Below, one piece after another: positions 43,494 to 52,859 of a DNA stretch of 64,000 nt (its first letter is position 1; each line of letters starts with the position of its first letter). This DNA comes from Tissierellia bacterium (lineage in GTDB: Bacteria > Bacillota > Clostridia > Tissierellales > Peptoniphilaceae): assembly GCA_030538075.1 (NCBI GenBank), contig JAUNUQ010000013.1:1-64000 (forward strand), written 5' to 3'. The notes beneath the pieces were generated by a model. It was not told where the DNA came from, did not search any database, and saw nothing but the letters and a program-made list of their open reading frames with translations. Made by a program: the position numbers and the translations under genes.

Positions 43494-44574
43494 GAAATAT
43501 GTGATCCCCGTGTTCATTCCCCATTTGGGCTGTCCAAATGACTGCAGTTTTTGCAATCAGCGGGCCATCACCGCAAGACAGAGCCCCATTACGCCGCAGG
43601 ATGTGACAAAGGAGATCGAAACCTATCTGGGGTATTGTCATACCAGACCACAGGGCGCCGAACTGGCTTTTTACGGTGGCAGTTTCACTGGAATCGGCGA
43701 GGATCGGATGAGGGCTTATTTGGAACGGGCGATCCCCTATTTGGAGTCCGGGGTCATCGAATCCATTCGAGTTTCCACGAGGCCAGACTATATCGACAAC
43801 GAGATTTTGAATCTTCTATGGGAATATGGGGTGCGCACGATCGAGCTGGGGGCACAATCCATGGTGGATGAGATCCTGATGGATAACGATCGGGGCCATA
43901 CGAGTCAGGACACACGGCGGGCGGTAGAGCAGATACGAGGGCGTGGTTTTCGTCTGGGAATCCAGATGATGCTGGGGCTATACGCTGCTAAGAGGGAAGA
44001 CGAGATGAAGAGCGCCCGGGAGATCCTCAAATTGTCGCCTGATTTTGTGCGAATTTATCCGACTCTGGTTCTAAAGGGAACCAAACTGGAAGGGCTATTG
44101 ATCGATGGAGATTACGAGCCCCTGAGTTTACATGAGACCATTGATCTATTAGTGGAGATCGTACCCTGTTTTGAATCGGCGGGAATTCCGATCATACGGT
44201 TGGGCTTATACGAATCCGGAGAGCAGCCACTGGATGTGGCAGGAGGCCCTAGGCATCCAGCAATCCGACAATTGGTATATTCCCAACTGTATTTTGATAT
44301 GCTTCGGGATAGTCTATTGAAACAGGAGTTGTCCGAATCCCTATGTATTACGGCAGGGGATGAAGAGTTATCCTATTTAGTCGGACATCGTGGAGAGAAC
44401 AGGAAGCGCTTAAGGGAGTGCTTTGGATTTACGAGTATTCGATTTAATAGGGATCCCTCTGGGAAGTGGATCTGTTTGCAATCGGGGGAAGAGAAGTGGA
44501 CATTGGACTTTTGGAGCTATATGCGGAAACGAGGTAGAGTTGAGACTAAAGAGACTGGAAATACATGGGTTTAA
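43483..44574 (+). CDS. Elp3-like radical SAM protein
   Basis: The 363-residue protein has a radical SAM cluster motif CPNDCSFC (residues about 17-24, CX3CX2C) near its N-terminus, then YGGSFTGIG (about 65-73), STRPDYID (about 98-105) and IELGAQSM (about 118-125), as in the Elp3/YtqA radical SAM group. It lacks an obvious acetyltransferase domain. The rnc - radical SAM - smc order is common in Clostridia. A tRNA- or cofactor-related reaction is likely but the substrate is unknown. Confidence 0.85.
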   Translation: MRNKKYVIPVFIPHLGCPNDCSFCNQRAITARQSPITPQDVTKEIETYLGYCHTRPQGAELAFYGGSFTGIGEDRMRAYLERAIPYLESGVIESIRVSTRPDYIDNEILNLLWEYGVRTIELGAQSMVDEILMDNDRGHTSQDTRRAVEQIRGRGFRLGIQMMLGLYAAKREDEMKSAREILKLSPDFVRIYPTLVLKGTKLEGLLIDGDYEPLSLHETIDLLVEIVPCFESAGIPIIRLGLYESGEQPLDVAGGPRHPAIRQLVYSQLYFDMLRDSLLKQELSESLCITAGDEELSYLVGHRGENRKRLRECFGFTSIRFNRDPSGKWICLQSGEEKWTLDFWSYMRKRGRVETKETGNTWV

Positions 44575-47500
44575 ATCCTTCGCGGAGAGGACCATCCTCA
44601 CCTTTGATCGCCAGTTTACGGTGATCGTCGGCCCAAATGGGAGCGGAAAATCAAATATCTCGGATGCCATCCGCTGGGTGCTCGGAGAACAGAGTGCCAA
44701 GTCCCTCAGGGGTACAAAGATGGAGGATGTGATCTTTACCGGCACGGATACTCGAAAGCCTCTGAATTTCTCCAAAGTCAATATCGTCTTTGACAATGAG
44801 GATGGGAGACTGCCCATTGAATACAAAGAGGTGGCGATCTCTCGAAAGTCCTATCGGACGGGGGAATCAGAGTATACGATCAATAAACACAATTGCCGCC
44901 TGCGGGACATCCGTGAACTCTTTATGGACACTGGAATTGGGAAAGAGGGCTACTCGATTATCAGCCAGGGGCGCATTGACGAGATCCTCAGTTCCAAACC
45001 AGAGGATCGCAGGGCGATCCTCGACGAGGCGACGGGTACGGCCAAATATAAATTCAAGAAGGATGAAGCCGAGAAGAAGCTGAGCAAGACGATGGAGAAT
45101 CTGATTCGGATTCGCGACATCGTCCTCCAACTAGAGGATCGGACGGCGTTTTTAAAGCAGGAGTCAGAAAAAGCGAGATTGGGTTTGGAAAAGATCACCC
45201 TTCTCGAGCGGCACCAGCTTTATCAATACAAAAAGGCTCTTGAGGATTCTGCGGGGGAGCGCTTGGCAATTCAAGAGAAACTGGAGTCCCTTCAGATTGA
45301 GCTGGCGGCTCTTGAGGAAGAGCATGGACAGATTCAAGACAGACTGACCCCCTTAAAGGGGTTGATCGACGAATTGACCGAAGAGAGTGAAGAGCTACAT
45401 CGGAACCTCTCCGAGAAAGAGAGGAAGAGGACCCAGCTCGAAGCCAATCGGCAAATCCTCACTGAGAAGATCACCAGTGCCATGGAGAATTTGACCAAGA
45501 GCCAGGACCGCATGCAGAGTCTGCAAGAGGAGAACGAAGGGGCATTGATCGGCCTCCAAGGGCATCGGGACCGGATCAGCGAGGCGCAGGGAGAGATCCA
45601 GCAGCACCGCGGCCGAGTTCGAGAGATAAACGATCAGCTGTCACAGACGCAGCAGAGCATTGATCAGATCAAAGAGGATCAAAGACAAGGGGAAGAACAG
45701 CTGGAGATCTTGCAGGCGGAGTTGACGGAGCTGCGCCTCTCGAAGAATACCGCCGGCACTCTGATGGATACCCTCCAGCAGGACATCGATGGCTTGAAGG
45801 CTTCGATCTCGAAGACCCAGCAGGATCTGGAGGAGCTGAAGCCGGAGCTGGACTCCTTAGAGGTTGAAAAGACCCAAGCTAATCAGCAGTTGATTTCGCT
45901 ACTCCAGCAGCTGGAGACGGAAAATGGTGAGCTGGATCAAGCTCAGGACCAACTCCGATCCACGGAACAGCTCCGCCAAGAGAAGGCTTCTCGCCTCAAG
46001 GAGATGGAATACAAAAGGCAAATTCAGCAAAATATCTATGATTCCAATGAGGGCTTTAACAAAGCAGTCCAGAACTTTTTAAAGGAGCGAAAGAGAAATC
46101 CTGAAGTGGCCAAACGCACCATGGGAACTCTGGCAGACCTGATCACAGTGGATCCGCTCTATCAAAAGGCGGTGGAGGCGACATTGGGTGGAGCCTTACA
46201 GAATATTGTGACGCTGGATTACAATGAGACCTCCTATCTCGTAAAGCTCGTCAAAGAGCGGCGGATGGGGCGAGTCACATTTTTGCCGAAGGATCGGATT
46301 TTCCCAAGGAATGCGGGAAAAGTGAGTATTCCCAAGAGTGAGTATCTCCTTCGGGGAAGTGAAGCCGTTCACTGTCCAGAGGAGATTCGGGGCATTGTGG
46401 ACTACTTTCTGAACCAGACCCTGATTGTAGAGGATATCGATCAGGCGGTGGCGCTGTCAAAGAGGGTGCGGCAGTACAGACTGGTCACATTGGACGGAGA
46501 AATCATCAATACTTGGGGTTCAGTCGTCGCAGGGAGCAGTGCCAACTATTCCTCGCAGCTGATCAATCGACGAGCGGCCATCGAGGCCATGACGGAGGAG
46601 ATCGCCCAAGCTGGTTCACAGCTTACCGCATTGGAAGAGGATATTCTGATTCAAACCAATCGCATTGCCCAAAGACAAAAGATCCAAAACGACCGAAAGG
46701 AACAGGAGGGGAAGCTGCGGGTTCTCTTGCAGAGTTTGGATCATAGCTATGCGGAAAGACAATATGAATATAAGCTGCTCTTAAATCGAAAGGAACAGTT
46801 GTCCCAGGACCTGATGAAGAAGGACGAGGAAAAAGGCTCCTATTCAGAGCGGAACTATGGGGATATGGGTGGATTGGAGAAGCAGATCGAAGCCCTAAAT
46901 GCAGCCCTCACTCAGCAGGATCGTGAGAAGCGAAGGCTCTATGACCTGCATATGGAGCAGGACAAGGATATTCTCTACTGGCGAAATCAAGTGGAGCTGG
47001 CCGAGCGGGATCTGGCCATGGCGGAAAACCGATGTGCAGAACTGGAGGAGTCCCTTGCCTCCAAGGCATCTGAGTTTCAGAGGGAAAAAACAGCCAGTCT
47101 CGGCTACGAAACCTCCATTGAGGCCTTTCGAGGAGATCTAGACACAGAAGCCCTGGAGTTAGAGGGCATCGATCTCATGCTAAAAGAGGGAAGCATTGAG
47201 CGAGATACATTGCGAACGAAGATCACCAAGATGCGAACAGAGCATGAAGAGTTATTGGAGCGCCGGGTCGCTCTAGCAGAGGAAGCTGCAATCCTACGCA
47301 GTTCTGTGGAGAAGCTGGAGTCGAATAAGGAACTCTTCGAATCCAAGCTTCTCAGCCGATTAGAAGATCTTCGAGAGGAATACGGCTATGAAGACGAGAC
47401 GCTGGAGCAAAAGTTAGCCCAAGTGGAGCCCATCAAGACGAGTAGGACGATCGTACTGACTCTGCGCCAGGAGATTCGAGAGATCGGCCACTTTAGCTTT

Positions 47501-48079
47501 GACTCGATAGAGGAGTACAAGGTCGTATCGGAACAGCTGGAGCTCTACCAGACCCAAGAGGAGGATCTGATTCGATCGAAGGAGGATATCCAGCGGATTA
47601 TCAAAAAGTTGAATGATGATATCGTGCGAGATTTTGACCAGAGTTTTCATCAGATCAACCAGCGCTTTAATAAGATATTTAGTATCCTCTTTGAAGGTGG
47701 TAAGGCGAGGCTGGTGATCGATGGGGAGGATCTCCTCTCTGCCGGCGTGGACATCGTCGTGGAGCCCCCTGGGAAGAAGCTACAGAGCCTCTCCCTATTG
47801 TCGGGGGGAGAGCGAGCGCTGACTGCGGTAGCGCTTCTCTTTGCGATCTTTGAGTCGAGACCGGCGCCATTCTGCATTTTGGATGAGGTGGATGCGGCTT
47901 TGGATGAGGCGAATATCGGAAGATATGTGAAGTATCTGCGCTCCTTTATCGGTATCCAATTTATCATCATCACCCATCGAAAACCTACGATGGAACTGGC
48001 AGATGTGCTATACGGAGTTACGATGGAAGAAGAAGGGGTGAGCAAGATGCTCTCCCTAGCCCTGGACACAGAAGGATAG
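44540..48079 (+). CDS. smc: Chromosome segregation ATPase SMC
   Basis: I place the start at TTG 44540, giving the canonical RLKRLEIHGFKSFAERT N-terminus after GAGGT and a length of 1179 residues. Walker A is GPNGSGKSN (about residues 32-40), followed by coiled coil, a hinge (about 510-650), returning coiled coil, then signature LSGGERALTAVALLFAI and Walker B FCILDEVDAALDEAN near the C-terminus. SMC condenses and segregates the chromosome with ScpA and ScpB (not in this window). It overlaps the radical SAM gene by 35 bases and is followed by ftsY, the usual order. Confidence 0.97.
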   Translation: MRLKRLEIHGFKSFAERTILTFDRQFTVIVGPNGSGKSNISDAIRWVLGEQSAKSLRGTKMEDVIFTGTDTRKPLNFSKVNIVFDNEDGRLPIEYKEVAISRKSYRTGESEYTINKHNCRLRDIRELFMDTGIGKEGYSIISQGRIDEILSSKPEDRRAILDEATGTAKYKFKKDEAEKKLSKTMENLIRIRDIVLQLEDRTAFLKQESEKARLGLEKITLLERHQLYQYKKALEDSAGERLAIQEKLESLQIELAALEEEHGQIQDRLTPLKGLIDELTEESEELHRNLSEKERKRTQLEANRQILTEKITSAMENLTKSQDRMQSLQEENEGALIGLQGHRDRISEAQGEIQQHRGRVREINDQLSQTQQSIDQIKEDQRQGEEQLEILQAELTELRLSKNTAGTLMDTLQQDIDGLKASISKTQQDLEELKPELDSLEVEKTQANQQLISLLQQLETENGELDQAQDQLRSTEQLRQEKASRLKEMEYKRQIQQNIYDSNEGFNKAVQNFLKERKRNPEVAKRTMGTLADLITVDPLYQKAVEATLGGALQNIVTLDYNETSYLVKLVKERRMGRVTFLPKDRIFPRNAGKVSIPKSEYLLRGSEAVHCPEEIRGIVDYFLNQTLIVEDIDQAVALSKRVRQYRLVTLDGEIINTWGSVVAGSSANYSSQLINRRAAIEAMTEEIAQAGSQLTALEEDILIQTNRIAQRQKIQNDRKEQEGKLRVLLQSLDHSYAERQYEYKLLLNRKEQLSQDLMKKDEEKGSYSERNYGDMGGLEKQIEALNAALTQQDREKRRLYDLHMEQDKDILYWRNQVELAERDLAMAENRCAELEESLASKASEFQREKTASLGYETSIEAFRGDLDTEALELEGIDLMLKEGSIERDTLRTKITKMRTEHEELLERRVALAEEAAILRSSVEKLESNKELFESKLLSRLEDLREEYGYEDETLEQKLAQVEPIKTSRTIVLTLRQEIREIGHFSFDSIEEYKVVSEQLELYQTQEEDLIRSKEDIQRIIKKLNDDIVRDFDQSFHQINQRFNKIFSILFEGGKARLVIDGEDLLSAGVDIVVEPPGKKLQSLSLLSGGERALTAVALLFAIFESRPAPFCILDEVDAALDEANIGRYVKYLRSFIGIQFIIITHRKPTMELADVLYGVTMEEEGVSKMLSLALDTEG

Positions 48080-48087
48080 GAGGACTT

Positions 48088-49086
48088 ATGTTTAAAAATC
48101 TCTTTGGAAAAAAAGCAGAGCCGGTTCAAACCGAGGAGCAGGCTCAGGAAGTACTGGAGGAGACGCCAAAGCAGGAAGGTTTCCTTACCGGATTTTTTAA
48201 GGGCCTGACGAAGACTCGTGACAATATCTCTAAGCGGATCGACGAGGTATTGTCTGGTTATGTGAAGATTGACGATGAGATGTATGAGGATTTAGAGGAT
48301 ACTCTGGTCTCTGCGGACATCGGGATGGATGCCACCTTGGAGTTGATTGACGAGCTGCGAGAGGTCATTCGGGAGAAGAAGATCACGGATCCCTCTTTGG
48401 TCAAGGGCGAACTGGGACTGCTCCTCAAGGACTTGATGCGTACGGATGAGGCCGAAGGGGGCATCGATCTATCCCAGACTCCGATGATCCTACTCGTGGT
48501 AGGGGTGAATGGCGTGGGAAAGACCACCTCTATTGGAAAATTGGCGGCGAAGTTCAAAGCCCAGGGTAAAAGTGTACAGTTGGCTGCGGCGGATACCTTT
48601 CGTGCAGCGGCCATCGATCAGCTCAGAGAGTGGGCAAATCGGGCAAAGGTGGAGATCATCGCTCAATCCGAGGGCTCTGATCCAGCAGCTGTCATCTTCG
48701 ATGGCATCGCTTCTGCAAAATCCAAGGGGACGGATATCTTGATCTGCGATACGGCAGGCAGGCTTCACAATAAAAAGAATCTGATGCAGGAGCTCAACAA
48801 AATTCACAGGATCATTGAGCGGGAGTATCCAGAGGCGAAGAAACAGACCCTTTTGGTGCTGGATGCGACGACTGGACAAAACGCCCTTTCGCAGGCGAAG
48901 GAGTTCAAGGAAGTGGCGGATATCTCTGGGGTCATCCTGACCAAATTAGACGGCACCGCCAAGGGGGGCGTCGTCGTTCGAATCGTCAAGGAGTACGGCA
49001 TTCCCGTGCGCTATATCGGCTTAGGTGAGGGCATCGACGATTTGATGGAATTTGACGCAGAGGTATTTGTGGATTCGATTATTTAA
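48088..49086 (+). CDS. ftsY: Signal recognition particle receptor FtsY
   Basis: The 332-residue GTPase has a short acidic A region (about residues 1-30), the N domain, and the G domain with GVNGVGKTTSIGKLA (about 137-151), DTAGR and TKLDGTAKGG (about 288-297). It docks Ffh-ribosome complexes at the membrane. AGGAGG lies 5 bases before the ATG and the gene starts 8 bases after smc. Transcription ends in a hairpin that also contains the ylxM-ffh promoter. Confidence 0.96.
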   Translation: MFKNLFGKKAEPVQTEEQAQEVLEETPKQEGFLTGFFKGLTKTRDNISKRIDEVLSGYVKIDDEMYEDLEDTLVSADIGMDATLELIDELREVIREKKITDPSLVKGELGLLLKDLMRTDEAEGGIDLSQTPMILLVVGVNGVGKTTSIGKLAAKFKAQGKSVQLAAADTFRAAAIDQLREWANRAKVEIIAQSEGSDPAAVIFDGIASAKSKGTDILICDTAGRLHNKKNLMQELNKIHRIIEREYPEAKKQTLLVLDATTGQNALSQAKEFKEVADISGVILTKLDGTAKGGVVVRIVKEYGIPVRYIGLGEGIDDLMEFDAEVFVDSII

Positions 49087-49100
49087 TCGAGATGGTCAAT

Positions 49101-49156
49101 AAAAAAACTTGACAGCAGATCAGCTTCATAGTATGATTAAGCGGTCAAGTTTTTTT
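49101..49156 (+). terminator. ftsY terminator enclosing a promoter
   Basis: A 13-bp perfect stem AAAAAAACTTGAC/GTCAAGTTTTTTT encloses 30 bases. The right arm ends in seven T. The loop is unusually long because it contains a complete promoter spacer and -10 box. Confidence 0.8.
49109..49137 (+). promoter_or_regulatory. ylxM-ffh operon promoter inside the ftsY terminator
   Basis: Consensus TTGACA (49109-49114, in the left arm) and TATGAT (49132-49137, in the loop) are exactly 17 bases apart. The predicted transcript would start at about 49144, the first base of the terminator's right arm. Confidence 0.8.
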
Positions 49157-49178
49157 GTTGACTTATGGGGGTGAAGCG

Positions 49179-49535
49179 GTGGAAATGAGAATGCAGCTCG
49201 CCATTCTGTTTGATTACTATGGTAATCTGCTCAGCGACAAGCAGAGGCAGGCCATGCAGTTGTACTATGAAGAGGATTACTCCCTGAGCGAGATCGCGGG
49301 GATGATTGGGATTTCCAAGCAGGGGGTCTCCGATTTGATCCTCAGGGCAGAAGCGAAACTTCGAGAACTGGAAGGGGAGCTAAAGCTCCACGAGAGGACA
49401 GAAACCCTTAGGTCAGAGCTATCGGAATTACAAGAGAGGCTATTGATCGCTGCAACGGATCCTTCTGTGGATGGGGCAAAGGTCCGCATCGTTGAAGAGG
49501 TGCAAGCTTTGAACGCAATCATTGGAAGGCTGTAG
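49179..49535 (+). CDS. ylxM: YlxM-family helix-turn-helix protein
   Basis: The 118-residue protein resembles sigma-70 region 4: LFDYYGNLLSDKQRQAMQLYYEEDYSLSEIA (spread over about residues 8-40) and the recognition helix GISKQGVSDLILRAE, followed by a coiled-coil tail. YlxM precedes ffh throughout the Firmicutes and is linked to signal recognition particle function. I chose GTG 49179 (GGGGGTGA 4-5 bases upstream); ATG 49185 is possible. The ffh gene starts 18 bases after its stop. Confidence 0.92.
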   Translation: MEMRMQLAILFDYYGNLLSDKQRQAMQLYYEEDYSLSEIAGMIGISKQGVSDLILRAEAKLRELEGELKLHERTETLRSELSELQERLLIAATDPSVDGAKVRIVEEVQALNAIIGRL

Positions 49536-49553
49536 AGAACCGGAGGTGAGCAG

Positions 49554-50894
49554 ATGCTCGACAATCTAGCAGATAAACTTCAAAATATATTGAATGGGCT
49601 CAGGGGTAAGGGAAAACTGAGCGAAAAAGATGTAGACGTCGCCATGCGAGAGGTCCGTTTGGCCCTATTGGAAGCTGACGTCAACTATAAGGTCGTCAAA
49701 GACTTCGTCAAGGCGGTCAAGGCGCGCTGTATCGGCGAAGAGGTGATGGAGAGCTTGACGCCAGGACAGATGGTCGTCAAGGTCGTCAATGAGGAGCTGA
49801 GCGCTCTGATGGGGGAGAAAGAGGTTAAACTCAACCTGGCACCCACTCCGCCGACGATCATCCTGCTCTGTGGACTTCAGGGGGCTGGTAAGACCACCCA
49901 TGCCGGTAAGCTGGCGCTCTTTCTAAAGAAGATGAACAAGCAGCCTCTGATGGTGGCCTGTGACATCTATCGTCCAGCGGCGATCAAGCAGCTGGAAGTT
50001 GTGGCAGGACAGGTCGGAGTTCCCGTATTTTCCATGGGAGACAAGATCAGTCCAGTGGAGATTGCAAAGGCGGGGGTCCAAGAAGCCAAGCGCACCAATC
50101 GAGACGTGGTCATCATCGACACGGCGGGACGCCTGCACATCGATGAACAGCTGATGGGAGAGCTGATTGGCATAAAAGAAGCCGTAGTACCGGATGACAT
50201 CCTATTGGTCGTCGATGCGATGACTGGGCAGGATGCGGTGAATGTGGCAGAGACCTTTAATGAAAATCTAGATATCACGGGAGTCATCCTCACGAAGCTG
50301 GATGGTGACGCAAGGGGTGGAGCTGCTCTGTCCATCCGAAGTGTGACTTCGAAGCCAATTAAATTCATAGGGGTTGGGGAAAAACTGGAGAATCTGGAGA
50401 CCTTTTACCCAGATCGCATGGCTTCTCGAATCCTCGGGATGGGGGATGTGCTGACTCTGATCGAGAGGGCGCAGACGGCCATCGACGAAAAAAATGCCAA
50501 GGAATTAGAAGAGAAGATACGCTCTCAATCCTACACTTTGAATGACTACTTGCAGCAAATCGACCAGATGCGAAATATGGGGCCCATTGATGAACTCCTG
50601 TCCATGGTGCCGGGGATTAACCCGAAGGCCCTCAAGGGAGTCTCCATCGACGAGAAGGATATCAAGAGGGTGGAGGCGATCATCCAGTCGATGACGATGA
50701 AGGAGAGGGAGCGACCGGAGCTGATTGATGGCAGCCGAAAAAAACGGATTGCCCTGGGATCGGGAGTGACGACCTCCGATGTCAACAAATTACTCAAACA
50801 GTTTAAAGATACGAAGAAGATGATGAAGAAGTTTACGGATATGGAAAAAAACGTGAAAAAAAGAGGCAAATTTAATATGCCCTTTTTCAAATAA
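49554..50894 (+). CDS. ffh: Signal recognition particle GTPase Ffh
   Basis: The 446-residue protein has the N domain, G domain motifs GLQGAGKTTHAGKLA (about residues 103-117), DTAGRLHID and TKLDGDARGG (about 247-256), and the M domain (about 300-430) that binds SRP RNA and signal sequences. The C-terminus is short (NMPFFK), without a long Gly/Met tail. It works with FtsY, encoded just upstream. No SRP RNA gene is visible in this window. Confidence 0.97.
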   Translation: MLDNLADKLQNILNGLRGKGKLSEKDVDVAMREVRLALLEADVNYKVVKDFVKAVKARCIGEEVMESLTPGQMVVKVVNEELSALMGEKEVKLNLAPTPPTIILLCGLQGAGKTTHAGKLALFLKKMNKQPLMVACDIYRPAAIKQLEVVAGQVGVPVFSMGDKISPVEIAKAGVQEAKRTNRDVVIIDTAGRLHIDEQLMGELIGIKEAVVPDDILLVVDAMTGQDAVNVAETFNENLDITGVILTKLDGDARGGAALSIRSVTSKPIKFIGVGEKLENLETFYPDRMASRILGMGDVLTLIERAQTAIDEKNAKELEEKIRSQSYTLNDYLQQIDQMRNMGPIDELLSMVPGINPKALKGVSIDEKDIKRVEAIIQSMTMKERERPELIDGSRKKRIALGSGVTTSDVNKLLKQFKDTKKMMKKFTDMEKNVKKRGKFNMPFFK

Positions 50895-50915
50895 AAAATT
50901 TTTGGAGGCAGAGAT

Positions 50916-51272
50916 ATGGCAGTTAAAATCAGATTGAGAAGAATGGGAGCAAAGAAAAGACCCTTTTACAGAGTAGTTGTAGCAGATACCAGAGCCCCTA
51001 GAGGTGGACGATTTATCGAGGAAATTGGCATTTATAATCCACTGACCGAACCGGTTACCGTCAAAGTGAATCCCGAGCGCGTAGCTTATTGGGTTGGAAC
51101 AGGTGCAAAGCCCACGGATACCGTTCACAGACTATTCAAAGCCCATGGCGTCTACGAAGCCAAGCCAGAGGTGGTTGAAGAAGCCGCTGCCGCTGAGCCA
51201 GTTGTAGCAGAAGTGAAGGCAGAAGAAACTCCCGCAGAAGAGATCGCCGAGGAGCAACCGTCCGCAGAATAA
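50916..51272 (+). CDS. rpsP: Ribosomal protein bS16
   Basis: The N-terminal 80 residues ([19 protein letters not shown] and the [10 protein letters not shown] segment) are bS16. An Ala/Glu/Pro-rich tail follows (about residues 85-118), longer than in E. coli and probably disordered. It assembles early in the 30S subunit. GGAGG precedes the ATG and a 32-base gap separates it from the KH-domain gene. Confidence 0.96.
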   Translation: MAVKIRLRRMGAKKRPFYRVVVADTRAPRGGRFIEEIGIYNPLTEPVTVKVNPERVAYWVGTGAKPTDTVHRLFKAHGVYEAKPEVVEEAAAAEPVVAEVKAEETPAEEIAEEQPSAE

Positions 51273-51304
51273 TGGCATATAGATTATGTGCATAGGAGGG
51301 GGAA

Positions 51305-51535
51305 ATGCGAGAATTAATCGAGGAAATCACCAGATCTCTGGTCGATTATCCAGAGGATGTCAAAGTTACTGAAACTAGAGTCAATGACAATGTGACGATT
51401 GAAATCGTCGTAAATCCGAGTGATATGGGTAAAGTCATCGGAAAACAGGGAAAGATCGCAAAAGCCATCCGAACTGTTGCGAAGGCAGCAGGAACCAAAG
51501 AGAATTTGTACGTACAAGTTGATATCGTAGATTGA
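51305..51535 (+). CDS. khpA: KH-domain RNA-binding protein (YlqC/KhpA)
   Basis: The 76-residue protein is a single KH domain with the GKQG loop in VIGKQGKIAKAIRTV (about residues 43-57). KhpA proteins bind RNA, often with KhpB/EloR, and the gene is fixed between rpsP and rimM in Firmicutes. AGGAGGGGG precedes the ATG. The rimM start follows 2 bases after its stop. Confidence 0.93.
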   Translation: MRELIEEITRSLVDYPEDVKVTETRVNDNVTIEIVVNPSDMGKVIGKQGKIAKAIRTVAKAAGTKENLYVQVDIVD

Positions 51536-51537
51536 TT

Positions 51538-52041
51538 ATGGATTGGATTAAAGTAGGACAAATCGTCAATACCTATGGCATTAAGGGGGAGCTGAAACTG
51601 TTTCCCCTTACTTTCGATCCCGATCGCTTCAATCAGGGCGGAAAGTATCGAATAGAGGGCATGGAAGAGAGCATCTCCATCACCCACGCCAGACCCTTAA
51701 AAAATCTGGTCGTCATCCGCCTAGAGGGCTATGATGATATCAACCAGGTGATCCCCTTCAAGGGGAAGTACCTCTATGTATCGGAAGGATCTCTATTGCC
51801 CTTGCCGGAGGACACCTATTATATCCACGATTTGGTGGGCTTAGAGGTCTACGAAGGGGAGAGGCAATTAGGCCGCTTGGCCGAGGTGATCGAGGGCAGT
51901 GCAAATGATATCTACCGAATTGAAAACCTGGACAATAAGAGCTTTTTGGTCCCAGCGGTACGAGAATTTATCAAAGAGGTGGATCTGGAGTCCGGGATTC
52001 TCCGAGTGGAGCTGATCGAGGGCATGTCGGATGCGTTTTGA
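51538..52041 (+). CDS. rimM: Ribosome maturation factor RimM
   Basis: The 167-residue protein begins MDWIKVGQIVNTYGIKGELKL, the RimM N-terminal domain, and has the C-terminal PRC-barrel domain (YYIHDLVGLEVYE at about residue 90 onwards, FLVPAVREFIKEVD near the end). RimM helps assemble the 30S head next to S19 and S13. ATG 51538 follows the khpA stop by 2 bases, so translation is probably coupled. It overlaps trmD by 11 bases. Confidence 0.95.
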   Translation: MDWIKVGQIVNTYGIKGELKLFPLTFDPDRFNQGGKYRIEGMEESISITHARPLKNLVVIRLEGYDDINQVIPFKGKYLYVSEGSLLPLPEDTYYIHDLVGLEVYEGERQLGRLAEVIEGSANDIYRIENLDNKSFLVPAVREFIKEVDLESGILRVELIEGMSDAF

Positions 52042-52714
52042 TGTCTTGACCTTGTTTCCAGAATTTGTTCTCGGCCTACAGTCCTATGGACTGATCGGCA
52101 AGGCCATCGAAGCGGGGAGGATCGAGCTAGGATCCATTGATATACGGAATTTCTCAAGGGACAAGCACCGCCGAGTGGACGATGCCATCTTTGGAGGGGG
52201 ACCGGGGATGTTGATGACGCCAGAGCCGATTTACGAATCCATCCAAAGCTGCAGAAGAGCAGAATCCAAGGTCCTCTTTTTATCTCCCCAAGGCAGGGTA
52301 TTGGACCAAGCTTTGGTGCAAGAGCTGGCCCAGGAGGAGCATCTGATTCTCCTTTGTGGCCACTACGAGGGGATTGACCAGAGAATCATAGATCATTATG
52401 TGGATATGGAGGTCTCCATAGGAGACTATGTGCTCACGGGAGGGGAGATTCCGGCGATGGTCCTCATCGATAGCATCTCGCGTTTTATCGATGGTGTGCT
52501 GGGCAACGAAGAGTCTGTCACCGAGGATTCTCACTATGACGGGCTATTAAAATACCCGGTGTATACGAGACCACGAGTTTTTCAGGGACATGAGGTTCCA
52601 GAGGTGCTCCTCAGCGGTGACCATGGACGGATCGAAGCTTGGCGGCAGGAGCAGTCCCTCGAGGTAACCAGGCAGAAACGACCGGATCTACTGAAGAAGA
52701 GCTCCGATAATTAG
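52031..52714 (+). CDS. trmD: tRNA (guanine37-N1)-methyltransferase TrmD
   Basis: The 227-residue SPOUT methyltransferase starts MRFDVLTLFPEF, has GGGPGMLM (about residue 55), the LCGHYEGIDQRI motif, and the trefoil-knot region EVSIGDYVLTGGEIPAM (about residues 125-142). It methylates G37 of tRNAs reading CNN codons, preventing frameshifts. The usual next gene rplS is absent: rpsB with its own promoter follows. Confidence 0.96.
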   Translation: MRFDVLTLFPEFVLGLQSYGLIGKAIEAGRIELGSIDIRNFSRDKHRRVDDAIFGGGPGMLMTPEPIYESIQSCRRAESKVLFLSPQGRVLDQALVQELAQEEHLILLCGHYEGIDQRIIDHYVDMEVSIGDYVLTGGEIPAMVLIDSISRFIDGVLGNEESVTEDSHYDGLLKYPVYTRPRVFQGHEVPEVLLSGDHGRIEAWRQEQSLEVTRQKRPDLLKKSSDN

Positions 52715-52735
52715 GGAAAATAGGAAGCGGGATAT

Positions 52736-52764
52736 TTGAAATTCATATGGCTGTATGTTATAAT
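52736..52764 (+). promoter_or_regulatory. rpsB-tsf promoter
   Basis: TTGAAA and a perfect TATAAT with 17-base spacing. Confidence 0.8.
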
Positions 52765-52781
52765 GACTAGGTGATTATACA

Positions 52782-52837
52782 CATCTCCCGATCAAATCGA
52801 GGTTGCCTGCGGGTTTCGATGCGAGTAGACGGAGATG
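52782..52837 (+). ncRNA. Structured rpsB leader RNA
   Basis: In the 5' leader, CATCTCC (52782-52788) pairs with GGAGATG (52831-52837), enclosing an inner ATCGA/TCGAT stem. Firmicute rpsB leaders are known to fold for autoregulation by S2. I see this fold directly but cannot confirm that it matches the published motif. Confidence 0.5.
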
Positions 52838-52859
52838 GAGGAAAAAACAAGGAGGAAAT

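Noticed and set aside
44423-44539. 39-codon N-terminal extension of smc
   Set aside because: It overlaps the radical SAM gene and would precede the canonical SMC start; TTG 44540 with GAGGT fits the family.
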